Shown: piece by piece, positions 1-8,579 of the stretch | Layout of the letters: each line of letters opens with the position of its first letter | Numbering within the stretch: position 1 is the first letter of the stretch | Source: Mycolicibacter heraklionensis | GTDB lineage: Bacteria; Actinomycetota; Actinomycetes; Mycobacteriales; Mycobacteriaceae | Reading direction: 5' to 3' | Assembly (NCBI RefSeq): GCF_019645815.1 | Contig: NZ_CP080997.1 | Coordinates: 2,112,880 to 2,176,879 of the forward strand | Length of the DNA: 64,000 nucleotides | Notes under the pieces: model-generated | Told to the model about the DNA's origin: nothing | Database searches by the model: none | What the model saw: the letters and a program-made list of their open reading frames with translations, nothing else | Program-made: the position numbers and the translations under genes

Positions 1-2
1 GT

Positions 3-542
3 GTTCGGACCGCCGACGGTGTCGAGCACGAAGTGGACTGTATCGTATTTGCCACTGGCTTCGATGTGGCCAAACGTGGCACCCCGTTCCCGATTAGCGG
101 CCTCGGCGGTCGGAAGCTCGGCGATGAATGGTCTCAGGGGACATTTGCCTTCAAGAGCGTGAGCGTGGCCGGGTATCCGAACTTATTCTTCACTTTCGGA
201 CCGAATTCGGGGCCAGGCCACAACTCGGCGCTCGTATATATGGAGGCTGCAATTGACTATATAGTCAAGGCGATCAAGCTCCTTCAGCAAAATGACATCG
301 GCACTTTGGATGTGAGGGAGGATCGTCAGGACCGCTATCACTCCGAAATTCAGCGCCGCCTTCGACGAACGACTTGGAATTCGGGGTGCAGCAGTTGGTA
401 TTTGACCGAGGACGGCTACAACGGCACGATGTACCCAGGTTTCGCGACCCAGTTTATGAGAGAACTATCCCGCTTGGATCCTCATGATTACGTGATAACC
501 CGGCGCGACGATACACACGTCGAGCTGACGCAATCACTCTGA
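3..542 (+). CDS. Baeyer-Villiger-type flavin monooxygenase, C-terminal part (cut by window edge)
   Basis: The reading frame is open from the first bases, so the gene begins upstream; about 179 C-terminal residues are visible. The stretch DCIVFATGF near the left edge is the ATG motif that precedes the last part of the FAD/NADPH domain in class B flavoprotein monooxygenases. The end of the protein (GCSSWYL, then NGTMYPG) matches the family's usual C-terminus. The two complete monooxygenases downstream have the same layout, so this is the first of three paralogous copies. Baeyer-Villiger enzymes insert one oxygen of O2 next to a ketone, giving an ester or lactone. The substrate is unknown. The N-terminal FAD motif and the BVMO fingerprint lie outside the window, so the subclass is inferred. 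Confidence 0.85.
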   Translation, partial: VRTADGVEHEVDCIVFATGFDVAKRGTPFPISGLGGRKLGDEWSQGTFAFKSVSVAGYPNLFFTFGPNSGPGHNSALVYMEAAIDYIVKAIKLLQQNDIGTLDVREDRQDRYHSEIQRRLRRTTWNSGCSSWYLTEDGYNGTMYPGFATQFMRELSRLDPHDYVITRRDDTHVELTQSL

Positions 543-586
543 ATACAAGTTTGCAAGGCTGACCGTCAGAACGGTGAAATACAGGA

Positions 587-2104
587 ATGGATCGCAAGTC
601 CGACCGTAATTACGAGATAATTATCATAGGAGCTGGATTTTCCGGCATCGGGTCTGGCATTAGCTTGATGAAGGCGGGATTTACCGACTTCTTGATGGTT
701 GATGACGCCGATGGCGTAGGTGGTACGTGGCACTGGAACACCTACCCGGGTATCGCTGTCGATATACCGTCGTTCAGTTATCAATTCTCATACGAAATGC
801 GGCCCTCTTGGTCGCGCACGTACGCCCACGGCAATGAGCTCAAAGCCTATGCCGAGCGATGTGTTGAAAAGTATCGGCTCTGGGACCATATTCGTTTCAA
901 CACAACCATTACCGAGGCTTGTTTCGACGAGAACGCAACACGGTGGCATTTGACCAGTGCCAATGGTGAGGAGTTCACGGCACGCTTCGTGATAAATTGC
1001 TCCGGCGTTCTCAGTCGGCCAAAGTGGCCTGAAATCAAGGGGGTGCGAGATTTCGCCGGCGTTACGCTCCACACGGCTAGATGGGACAATGCCAAAGATC
1101 TCAGCGGGAAGAGGGTTGCAGTAATCGGTACCGGTGCATCGGCGGTGCAACTGATACCCGAAGTCGCAAAGAAAGCAGAGAGTCTGACGGTATTTCAGCG
1201 AACTCCAATTTATTGTCTGCCGAAGCCAGACTTCCCCATACCGACGTGGGGTGGAAGGCTTCTACATTTCCTGCCGGGGGCACAATTGGCGACCCGGACC
1301 GCCAGCCAGGCGTTCGTGGAAATCACTTTCCCAATCGCCGCTCACTTTCATACGGTGATACCGTTCGCCGATGTCATGGAGAGCGCCGCAAAGCGGTACA
1401 TGCGGCGTGAGGTCCATGACCCGACGACGAGAGAACAACTCATTCCGCGCTACTCGTTGGGCTGTAAACGACCCAGCTTCCACAATTCCTATCTCGCAAC
1501 CTACAACCGGTCCAACGTTTCGCTCGAGACGAGCGGCATAACCCATATCGACCATGCATCCGTCCATACTCGAGACGGCAAAGCTCATCCCATTGACGTC
1601 TTGATCCTGGCCACCGGCTTCAAAGTGATGGAGTCGGGCAACATGCCTACTTACGTATTGAAGGGACGCGGCGGGCTGGAGCAGGCTACATGGTGGGGCG
1701 AGCATCGACTGCAGGCCTTCGAAGGGGTGAGCGTCCCGGGATTTCCGAATCATTTCAACATCTTCGGCCCGTACGGCTACAACGGTTCCTCGTACTTCAC
1801 GCTCATCGAGGCGCAGAGTCGGCACATCGTCCGGTGTCTTCGTCGCGCGCGGGCGCTGGGTGCTAACTGGGTGGAGGTCAAGAAGGAGGCGAACGACCGT
1901 TATTTCGCCGAAGTGCTAAGGCGGCGTCACAGACAGGTTTTCTGGCAGCCGAGCTGTTCCAGTGCCAACAGCTACTACTTCGACAGGCACGGTGACGTTC
2001 CACTCCGTCCATCAACGACTCTGGAGACCTATTGGCGGAGCCGCACCTTTCGCCTCTCGGACTACCGATTCGAGAATCGGCCCGAAGAGGTGTGTCCCCG
2101 GTGA
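587..2104 (+). CDS. Flavin-containing Baeyer-Villiger monooxygenase
   Basis: A 505-residue class B flavoprotein monooxygenase. The N-terminal FAD site is GAGFSG (residues 15-20), followed by GGTWHWNTYPG. The BVMO fingerprint FxGxxxHxxxW is present as F156, G158, H162 and W166, with D at the last position. A second Rossmann motif (IGTGASA) binds NADPH, and DVLILATGF starts at D337. It should convert a ketone to an ester or lactone using NADPH and O2. It starts 44 nt after the previous copy; the only Shine-Dalgarno-like sequence (AGGA) sits almost on the ATG, so initiation is probably weak or coupled. It overlaps the esterase that follows, which could cleave its ester product. G+C is clearly lower than in the core genes of this window. 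Confidence 0.93.
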   Translation: MDRKSDRNYEIIIIGAGFSGIGSGISLMKAGFTDFLMVDDADGVGGTWHWNTYPGIAVDIPSFSYQFSYEMRPSWSRTYAHGNELKAYAERCVEKYRLWDHIRFNTTITEACFDENATRWHLTSANGEEFTARFVINCSGVLSRPKWPEIKGVRDFAGVTLHTARWDNAKDLSGKRVAVIGTGASAVQLIPEVAKKAESLTVFQRTPIYCLPKPDFPIPTWGGRLLHFLPGAQLATRTASQAFVEITFPIAAHFHTVIPFADVMESAAKRYMRREVHDPTTREQLIPRYSLGCKRPSFHNSYLATYNRSNVSLETSGITHIDHASVHTRDGKAHPIDVLILATGFKVMESGNMPTYVLKGRGGLEQATWWGEHRLQAFEGVSVPGFPNHFNIFGPYGYNGSSYFTLIEAQSRHIVRCLRRARALGANWVEVKKEANDRYFAEVLRRRHRQVFWQPSCSSANSYYFDRHGDVPLRPSTTLETYWRSRTFRLSDYRFENRPEEVCPR

Positions 2105-3066
2105 CCAGAATGGATGCCCCTGACTGGCAGCCCAGTCTTGCCAGTCATCTCGTCGCGATGTCCTCGCGAACCACGCTGCGGCCACTGGCGCAGCTGATGC
2201 CATCAAACGCCTACGGACTTGCGGTGATGGATCGCGTGCTTCGAACAGCGCTCGTAGCCTCACGGCCTCGGCGCGGCGTCACAGTGCGCAAGGTTGACAC
2301 TGTATTCGCCGGAGGCCCGGTTCGTGGGGACTGGATCACCACGCCTGCCATTAATCCGCATGCCAACCCTTTGCTGTACATCCACGGCGGCGCCTATTCT
2401 ATGTGCTCGCCGGAGACGCACCGCGGTCTTCTTGGTGAACTCGCCTCGGCGAGCGGGCGCCCCATCTTCGCAGTGAAGTATCGTCTTGCCCCGCGGTATC
2501 CCTATCCCGCAGCCGCGGACGATGCGCTGAATGCGTATCGCTGGCTTACCAGCGGAGGGTCCCCGGGTTCTTGTCAGCGCACCGTCGCGGTTGCCGGCGA
2601 TTCAGCGGGCGGTCAGCTCACGATGGCCACGGCCTTGGGCGCTCGTGCAGTTGGATTGCCGCTCCCTGATGCGATGCTGCTGATGTCTCCCGTCCTGGAT
2701 CTCAGGTGCGAACTTGCCAGAGCGCGTGAACTTCGCCGCCGGGATCCTTTTGCCTCCGCTCAATCAGCGGCGCGCGCTCTTGACCTCTACGTAGGTGGCG
2801 CAGATCGCGGAGATCCGCGCCTCAGCGTGCTTGACGCGGACCTCACCTCGATGCCGCCGATCCTCATTCAGGTGGGCGGGAGAGAAATGTTGATCGATGA
2901 CTCGCGCCGTCTCGCCGAGCGACTTCAATCAGCTGGATCCCACGTCGACATCCAGGTATACCGGGGACAGATCCATGTATTCCAGGCTATGTTCCGGATT
3001 CTTCCCGAAGCCCGAGACGCGATTCATCGAGCGGGACGCTTCCTTGAAGCCTCGGAAGTCAGGTGA
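2101..3066 (+). CDS. Alpha/beta-hydrolase, hormone-sensitive-lipase (HSL) family esterase
   Basis: A 321-residue HSL-family esterase. The oxyanion-hole motif is HGGAY (family form HGGG), the nucleophile elbow is GDSAGG, the likely acid is an Asp in REMLIDDS and the catalytic His is in GQIHVF. The chosen GTG overlaps the previous stop codon (GTGA) and has GAAGAGG just upstream; an ATG three codons later is the alternative. Sitting between two Baeyer-Villiger monooxygenase genes, it probably hydrolyses the ester or lactone they form, as in known ketone-degradation pairs. The pairing is inferred from order and overlap; the enzyme could also be a general lipid or xenobiotic esterase. No signal peptide is visible. 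Confidence 0.9.
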   Translation: MTRMDAPDWQPSLASHLVAMSSRTTLRPLAQLMPSNAYGLAVMDRVLRTALVASRPRRGVTVRKVDTVFAGGPVRGDWITTPAINPHANPLLYIHGGAYSMCSPETHRGLLGELASASGRPIFAVKYRLAPRYPYPAAADDALNAYRWLTSGGSPGSCQRTVAVAGDSAGGQLTMATALGARAVGLPLPDAMLLMSPVLDLRCELARARELRRRDPFASAQSAARALDLYVGGADRGDPRLSVLDADLTSMPPILIQVGGREMLIDDSRRLAERLQSAGSHVDIQVYRGQIHVFQAMFRILPEARDAIHRAGRFLEASEVR

Positions 3067-3142
3067 AAGTGTCCGAACAGGCAATGCTCCTACACCTACA
3101 CCACCTCGACCGCCGCAGCGTGAAGTCAGTCGTCTCTGCCTC

Positions 3143-4672
3143 ATGAGCAGCAACTTCGCGACGGCCTGTCGCGCGTACGATCCGTCGATCGTGATCATCG
3201 GGGCCGGCTTCGCCGGGGTTGCGATGGCCCACCGGCTGAAGAAGGACGGGTTCACGAACTTCACGATCCTGGAAAAGGCTGCAGACATCGGGGGTGTTTG
3301 GCGTGACAACACCTATCCGGGAGCGGCCTGCGACGTGCCGTCAGCGTTGTACTCACTCTCGTACAAGCCCAATCCTCGTTGGTCACGGCGATATGCCGAG
3401 CAGCCCGAGATACTCAAGTACCTCCAACAACTCGTGGAGAGTGGCGGACTGGCCGCGCATCTGCGTACCCAGACCGAAGTTGTCGCAATGACCTTCGATG
3501 ACCAGCCAGGGCGTTGGACCCTGGTTACGAACTCGAACGAGACAATAACCTGCGATGTCGTCGTCTCGGCCGTGGGTCAGCTCTCCTTGCCCCACGTACC
3601 CGTTATTGCCGACGCAGACACCTTCCAGGGGCCGCGCTTTCATTCGGCGCGTTGGGACCGATCGGTTTCGCTTCGCGGCAAGCAAGTAGCCGTCATCGGC
3701 ACAGGAGCTAGTGCCATCCAATTCGTGCCACACATCGCCCAGGAGGCGGAGCATGTCACGCTATATCAGCGCACGGCTCCGTGGATCTTGCCGAAGTGGG
3801 ACAGCAGGTATGGAGTCCTTCACGACAGGGTGAGCGAGTTATTGCCGATGGCGCTGCGCCTCGAGCGTTTCGCGGTATGGCTAATTTTCGAGTTGCTCGC
3901 TGTGACGCTAGTCGACGCGAAGCCCCTCTCACGCGTCCTCGGTGCGATCGCGCGCCGCCACCTACATCGGCAGGTTGCTAGCCCATCTTTGCGCGAGCAA
4001 TTGATGCCTTCGGACGCGCCAGGGTGCAAGCGAGTGCTGTTCTCGAATGATTACTATCCAGCAATCGCGAGTGATCGCGTGTCGTTGGTGCCGAAGGCTA
4101 TCGCAGAGCTCTGCGACAACGGTGTCAAGACCGTGGATGGAAAGTTTCGTCCTGCAGATGTCGTGATCTACGGAACCGGGTTTCGCGCCACCGATTTTCT
4201 CGCCCCGATGTCCGTGCGCGGCTCTCGCGGAGTCTCCTTGGCCGAGGGTTGGAAGACCCAGGCGTACGCATATCTGGGCATCACTGTCCCCATGTTCCCG
4301 AACCTGTTCCTGCTTTATGGTCCCAACACGAATGTGGGCTCGGGGTCGATCCTCTACATGATCGAGTCACAAGTCCGTCACATCGCAACGCTCATCAAAG
4401 CCGTGGCTGCTCATCCGGGTCATGCGATCGATGTCAGGGCGGAGAGCGCGCAACGCTACAACACGCGCTTGAGAAGGCGACTACGGAGGTCGGTGTGGGC
4501 GCTGTGTGCGAGCTGGTATCGAACCTCGAGCGGGGAAATCCCGACGAACTGGCCGGGGCCTACCTTGGTTTATCGACTCCTTACCCGGAAGCCGCACAGC
4601 GGCGATTACGTCTTGAGAAACGTCGGGCGTCTAAAGGTCGGAGACCCTGCAGAACCGAGCCTGGCCGACTAA
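3143..4672 (+). CDS. Flavin-containing Baeyer-Villiger monooxygenase (third copy)
   Basis: About 509 residues from the ATG at 3143. An in-frame extension reaches back into the esterase, but FAD motif GAGFAG falls at residues 20-25 with this start, the usual distance. The BVMO fingerprint is F161, G163, H167, W171-D, the NADPH Rossmann motif is IGTGASA, and YGTGF replaces the usual ATGF. It resembles the second copy but differs across the substrate part, so the three may act on different ketones or successive intermediates. A gap of 76 nt separates it from the esterase, with no strong Shine-Dalgarno sequence. It ends the lower-G+C monooxygenase block; the next operon begins behind its own candidate promoter. 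Confidence 0.92.
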   Translation: MSSNFATACRAYDPSIVIIGAGFAGVAMAHRLKKDGFTNFTILEKAADIGGVWRDNTYPGAACDVPSALYSLSYKPNPRWSRRYAEQPEILKYLQQLVESGGLAAHLRTQTEVVAMTFDDQPGRWTLVTNSNETITCDVVVSAVGQLSLPHVPVIADADTFQGPRFHSARWDRSVSLRGKQVAVIGTGASAIQFVPHIAQEAEHVTLYQRTAPWILPKWDSRYGVLHDRVSELLPMALRLERFAVWLIFELLAVTLVDAKPLSRVLGAIARRHLHRQVASPSLREQLMPSDAPGCKRVLFSNDYYPAIASDRVSLVPKAIAELCDNGVKTVDGKFRPADVVIYGTGFRATDFLAPMSVRGSRGVSLAEGWKTQAYAYLGITVPMFPNLFLLYGPNTNVGSGSILYMIESQVRHIATLIKAVAAHPGHAIDVRAESAQRYNTRLRRRLRRSVWALCASWYRTSSGEIPTNWPGPTLVYRLLTRKPHSGDYVLRNVGRLKVGDPAEPSLAD

Positions 4673-4707
4673 GGGCACGAGACGCGCACTTAACCGCTAG
4701 GCCAATA

Positions 4708-4725
4708 ATGTCTAGATATTGACAT
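4708..4725. promoter_or_regulatory. Imperfect palindrome overlapping a TTGACA-like box upstream of the P450 operon
   Basis: Eighteen bases with the arms ATGTC and GACAT and 14 symmetric positions. The right arm overlaps TTGACA at 4719-4724, a possible -35 element, so a dimeric regulator bound here would block transcription of the operon that starts at 4788. No clear -10 hexamer was found at 17 nt spacing, and no regulator gene lies next to it. It does not match the KstR motif. Confidence 0.4.
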
Positions 4726-4787
4726 CAATGGCATCTTTGTAAAGACTGGTGGACGCCGTCAAAGCGGCCCAGCGTCCAGGAGGAACC

Positions 4788-6245
4788 ATGACGAATCACC
4801 TTCTCGCACCTGCGCACCACGTGAAGGAGCGGTTGTCCTCTGTGATCATGGTCCCCGCGCCTCACGCCGTCGACGACAGATGGCGTCGATGGAGCCGGGA
4901 CTGGCCGGTTCGTGAACTGGCACCGGCACCCGCGGGCAGTGGATTGAAAGCCGTCCGGGGGGATGCCGGACTGCCCTTCGTAGGTCACACGCTCGACTAC
5001 ATCCGATTCGGCTCGGATTTCAGTCGAGAGCGCTACGACCGTCTGGGTTCGGTGTCGTGGATGGGCGCGTTCGGCACCAAGATGGTGGTCATCGCCGGCC
5101 CTGACGCCACTCGAGAGGCGTTCACGAGCGAAGCGAAGGCATTCTCTCAGGATGGCTGGTCCTTCCTGATCGACGCCTTCTTCCATCGCGGTTTGATGCT
5201 CATGAGCTTCGACGAGCACTTGATGCACCGGCGCATCATGCAGGAGGCGTTTACGCGTCCGCGCCTGACCGGATACGTCGAACAGGTAACGCCATGCGTT
5301 CGCTCGGCAGTGCCTGCGTGGCCGGTGGGCCCGTCGGTTCGAATCTACCCACTGTTGAAGGAACTCACCCTCGACATCGCTACCGACGTCTTCATGGGCG
5401 GCCGCGGCAAGGACGAGAGCGATGCTGTCAACAAGGCGTTCGTCGCTACGGTCCGGGCGGCGAGTTCCCTTGTGCGTGCTCCGCTTCCGGGAACCAGATT
5501 CCGCGCTGGTGTGCAAGGGCGGCGCGTTTTGGAGGACTACTTCTTCCGGCATCTGCCGGCCGCGCGAGCCGGTGAAACGGAGGATCTGTTCGCTGCTCTC
5601 TGTCAAGCCACGACCGAAGACGGGGAGCGGTTTTCCGACGAGGATGTGGTGAATCACATGATCTTCTTGATGATGGCGGCCCACGACACCTCGACGATCA
5701 CCACCACAGCGGTCACCTATTTCCTTGCCAAGTATCCGCAGTGGCAGGAGGCTGCGGCTGCGGAAGCCGCGGCCATCGGTGACGGGTTGCCGGACATCGA
5801 GGCCCTGGAGAAGATGACGGTCATCGACCTCGTGATCAAGGAAGCGCTCAGACTGCTTGCACCTGTTCCGCTGGTGATGCGCAAGACGGTTCGAGATGTC
5901 GCCATCGATGGATATCACATCCCCTCGAACACGTTATGCGCTATAACGCCTGCCGTAAATCACTTCGATCGAACGATCTGGAGTGATCCGGGGCGGTTCG
6001 ATCCCTCACGTTTCGACGAGCCTCGGCGCGAAGACCAACACCACCGATTCGCCTGGGTTCCGTTCGGAGGTGGAGCGCACAAGTGCATCGGCATGCAATT
6101 CGGGACGCTCGAGGTCAAAGCAATCCTGCACAGGATGCTGCGTTCGCTCACCTGGACGGTGCCGGAGAACTATCACGTCCGATGGGACAACACCTCCCTG
6201 CCCATTCCGGTGGACGGACTTCCGTTGCAGTTGAAGCGCCGATGA
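4788..6245 (+). CDS. Cytochrome P450
   Basis: A 485-residue soluble P450 that would hydroxylate a hydrophobic substrate using electrons from a ferredoxin and reductase; neither partner gene is in the window. The I-helix motif is AAHDTS (297-302), the ExxR pair is E352/R355 and the heme-ligating Cys is C433 in FGGGAHKCIG. The ATG at 4788 is chosen because AGGAGG lies at 4778-4783; an in-frame GTG at 4749 lacks this. It is about 80 residues longer than typical mycobacterial CYP125/142-size enzymes, mostly at the N-terminus. First gene of an operon whose members sit 0-160 nt apart. Terminal or allylic hydroxylation ahead of the dehydrogenase at 11484 is a reasonable inference. Confidence 0.95.
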   Translation: MTNHLLAPAHHVKERLSSVIMVPAPHAVDDRWRRWSRDWPVRELAPAPAGSGLKAVRGDAGLPFVGHTLDYIRFGSDFSRERYDRLGSVSWMGAFGTKMVVIAGPDATREAFTSEAKAFSQDGWSFLIDAFFHRGLMLMSFDEHLMHRRIMQEAFTRPRLTGYVEQVTPCVRSAVPAWPVGPSVRIYPLLKELTLDIATDVFMGGRGKDESDAVNKAFVATVRAASSLVRAPLPGTRFRAGVQGRRVLEDYFFRHLPAARAGETEDLFAALCQATTEDGERFSDEDVVNHMIFLMMAAHDTSTITTTAVTYFLAKYPQWQEAAAAEAAAIGDGLPDIEALEKMTVIDLVIKEALRLLAPVPLVMRKTVRDVAIDGYHIPSNTLCAITPAVNHFDRTIWSDPGRFDPSRFDEPRREDQHHRFAWVPFGGGAHKCIGMQFGTLEVKAILHRMLRSLTWTVPENYHVRWDNTSLPIPVDGLPLQLKRR

Positions 6246-6895
6246 CCGTCGACCACAGGCCCTACCTCGAACCCACGGAGTTTCTTGACTGGCAACAAGA
6301 TTCGGTACGTGACTTCGTGTCATCGACGATCCGTGATGCCTGCGGCGACACCGAGAAGGCCATCGCCATCTTCACCGCGGTCCGTGACTCCATTTGGTAC
6401 GACCCCTACACGGTGACCGACAACCCGCACGCGTATCGCGCCAGCACCGTCGCGACCGCAGAACGGGCCTACTGCGTCCCGAAGGCCGTGCTCTTGACTG
6501 CAGCGTGCCGAGCGGCGGGAATCCCGGCGCGGCTGGGGTTCGCCGACGTCCGAAACCACCTCCAGACCAAGGCATTGCGCGAGCGGATGGGTGGTAGCGA
6601 CGTTTTCGTCTACCACGGCTACAGTCTCATGTTCCTCAACGGTGCGTGGGTAAAGGCCACCCCGGCGTTCAATCGCGAGCTGTGCGCACGCTTCGGTGTC
6701 TCGCCGATCGAGTTCGACGGCCGTAGCGACGCGCTACTCCATGGTTTCACCGCTGACGGCACCCAGCACATGGAGTATCTGCGCGACCGGGGAGCCTACG
6801 ACGATCTACCCCTAGCAGACATCCTGCAAGCACTGAGAACGCATTACGGCACATTCATCGATCAGCCGAACAGCCGTCCCGACCTCTTCGCCTGA
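6242..6895 (+). CDS. Transglutaminase-superfamily protein
   Basis: 217 residues with the transglutaminase/papain-like core: C78 in the context AYCVPKAVLLTAACRAAGIP, and H125 in YHGYSL. The third catalytic residue, normally Asp in a DPT-like motif, falls in KATPAFN (138-144) and is not an obvious Asp, so the chemistry may use a dyad or differ from peptide cleavage. The ATG overlaps the P450 stop (ATGA), giving tight coupling. Members of this superfamily do proteolysis, amide hydrolysis or acyl transfer; nothing here decides between them. Its position between a P450 and an acyl-CoA ligase suggests a small-molecule amide or thioester substrate. No signal peptide, so it is cytosolic. Confidence 0.8.
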   Translation: MTVDHRPYLEPTEFLDWQQDSVRDFVSSTIRDACGDTEKAIAIFTAVRDSIWYDPYTVTDNPHAYRASTVATAERAYCVPKAVLLTAACRAAGIPARLGFADVRNHLQTKALRERMGGSDVFVYHGYSLMFLNGAWVKATPAFNRELCARFGVSPIEFDGRSDALLHGFTADGTQHMEYLRDRGAYDDLPLADILQALRTHYGTFIDQPNSRPDLFA

Positions 6896-6909
6896 AAGGG
6901 CACTACACG

Positions 6910-8541
6910 ATGCAAAGCACAATGCAAAATGTTCCGCTCACGGTGTCGGCGATCGTCCAGCATGCGGCAGCCATACACGGTGACAGCGAGGTCGTCACTC
7001 CGACCGGAAATGGATATCGGAGAACGCCTTACCGCATTGTGCTGGCGCGAGTGGCTCGCCTTGCCAATGCGCTGCGCAGTCTTGGCGTCACGGCAGACCA
7101 ACGCGTGGCCACCTTCCAGTGGAGCAACCAGGAACATCTGGAGGCCTACTGTGCGATTCCCTCCATGGGCGCGGTCCTGCACACGCTCAACATTCGTTTG
7201 GCCCCAGAGCAACTGGCGTACATCGCCAACCACGCGAGCGATCAGATCGTCCTAGTCGACGCTTCGGTTGCCCCGTTGTTGGCGCGCGCGCTCCCAGCGA
7301 TGGCGTCGGTGCACACCGTCATCGTCACCGGAGAGGGCGACCTTGCCCCGCTACAGGGATGCGGGAAGACCGTTCTGCGTTACGAGGAAGTGCTTGCCGG
7401 CCAAGAAGAATCATTCGACTGGCCTGAGCTCGACGAGCTGTCCGCCGCGGCCATGTGTTATACGAGCGGTACCACCGGAGATCCCAAAGGCGTCGTCTAC
7501 AGCCACCGTTCGACGTACCTTCACTCCCTGACCGCCTGCACAGCTAACGCTTTGTCAGTCAGCGAGGCCGACCGTCTGCTGGCCATCGTCCCAATGTTTC
7601 ACGCCAATGCGTGGGGGCTTATTTACGCAGCGTTGATGTCCGGTGCGGATCTGGTACTGCCTGACCGGTATCTCCAAGCCGAACCGTTGGTGTCGATCAT
7701 CGAAGACACCAGACCGACCTTGGCCGGTGCAGTGCCGACGATCTGGAACGATGTCGACCGATATCTGGATTCGCACCCTGAGCGGGACATTTCTTCGTTA
7801 CGGCTGGTCGCGTGCGGGGGGTCTGCTGTTCCGCTTTCGTTGATGCGGGCATTCGAAGAGAAGTACGACGTGCCCATTGTGCAGGCCTGGGGTATGACCG
7901 AAACCTCTCCGTTGGCGACCGTTGCACGTCCGCCTCACAGAGCCGACGCGACGCGGCGCTGGGAGCTGCGCGCATCCCAGGGCCGGCCGATCTGCGGTGT
8001 CGAAATCCGGTTGCGGGACGACGACGGGAAAGACGTGCCGTGGGACGGGCAATCAGTTGGGGAGATCCAGGCGCGCGGTCCCTGGATCACCGGGTCCTAT
8101 TTCGGAGACAACGATACGGAGAAGTTCGACGAAGGATGGCTGCGTACCGGTGATGTGGGCAAGATCGAGGCCGAGGGCTATCTGACACTGACCGACCGCT
8201 CGAAAGACGTCATCAAGTCAGGTGGCGAATGGATCTCCTCGGTGGAGCTGGAAAACACGCTGATCGGCCACCCTGCCGTGTACGAAGCGGCGGTAGTCGG
8301 CGTCGCGGACGATAAATGGCAGGAAAGGCCGTTGGCGCTTGTCGTCGTCCACCCCGGAACCGATGTTGACATTGACCAACTCCGATCGTTCCTTGCGGAC
8401 AAAGTCGCCAAATGGTGGATTCCCGAGCGATGGAGCTTCGTGTCCGATATTCCGAGAACGAGCGTCGGAAAGTACGACAAAAAGGCCATCCGTGCGCGCC
8501 ACTCTGCCGGCGAATACCTCATCGAAATCGAAACGTCATAA
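6910..8541 (+). CDS. Acyl-CoA synthetase (AMP-forming, FadD-like)
   Basis: 543 residues of the ANL superfamily. The phosphate-binding motif YTSGTTGDPKG spans 184-194, WGMTETSP is the A5 region, the DRSKDVIKSGGEW hinge joins the C-terminal domain, and K521 in SVGKYDKK is the adenylation lysine. It activates a carboxylic acid to the acyl-AMP and then acyl-CoA. Medium- or long-chain and cholesterol-side-chain ligases share these motifs, so the substrate is open. It starts 14 nt after the transglutaminase-like gene with GAAAGGG upstream; a second ATG four codons in is possible. In the operon it would activate the acid made by the P450 and alcohol dehydrogenase before the acyl-CoA dehydrogenases act. 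Confidence 0.93.
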   Translation: MQSTMQNVPLTVSAIVQHAAAIHGDSEVVTPTGNGYRRTPYRIVLARVARLANALRSLGVTADQRVATFQWSNQEHLEAYCAIPSMGAVLHTLNIRLAPEQLAYIANHASDQIVLVDASVAPLLARALPAMASVHTVIVTGEGDLAPLQGCGKTVLRYEEVLAGQEESFDWPELDELSAAAMCYTSGTTGDPKGVVYSHRSTYLHSLTACTANALSVSEADRLLAIVPMFHANAWGLIYAALMSGADLVLPDRYLQAEPLVSIIEDTRPTLAGAVPTIWNDVDRYLDSHPERDISSLRLVACGGSAVPLSLMRAFEEKYDVPIVQAWGMTETSPLATVARPPHRADATRRWELRASQGRPICGVEIRLRDDDGKDVPWDGQSVGEIQARGPWITGSYFGDNDTEKFDEGWLRTGDVGKIEAEGYLTLTDRSKDVIKSGGEWISSVELENTLIGHPAVYEAAVVGVADDKWQERPLALVVVHPGTDVDIDQLRSFLADKVAKWWIPERWSFVSDIPRTSVGKYDKKAIRARHSAGEYLIEIETS

Positions 8542-8579
8542 CGTCAAATCCCTGAAATTCCAACTGTCGGAAGGTAATC

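Noticed and set aside
4640..4712. tRNA-like segment on the minus strand (TGGCCTAGCGGTTAAG resembles a D-arm; a GGTTC block follows)
   Set aside because: No acceptor pairing or clean anticodon arm could be made, and part of it codes for the end of the third monooxygenase. It may be chance or a remnant.
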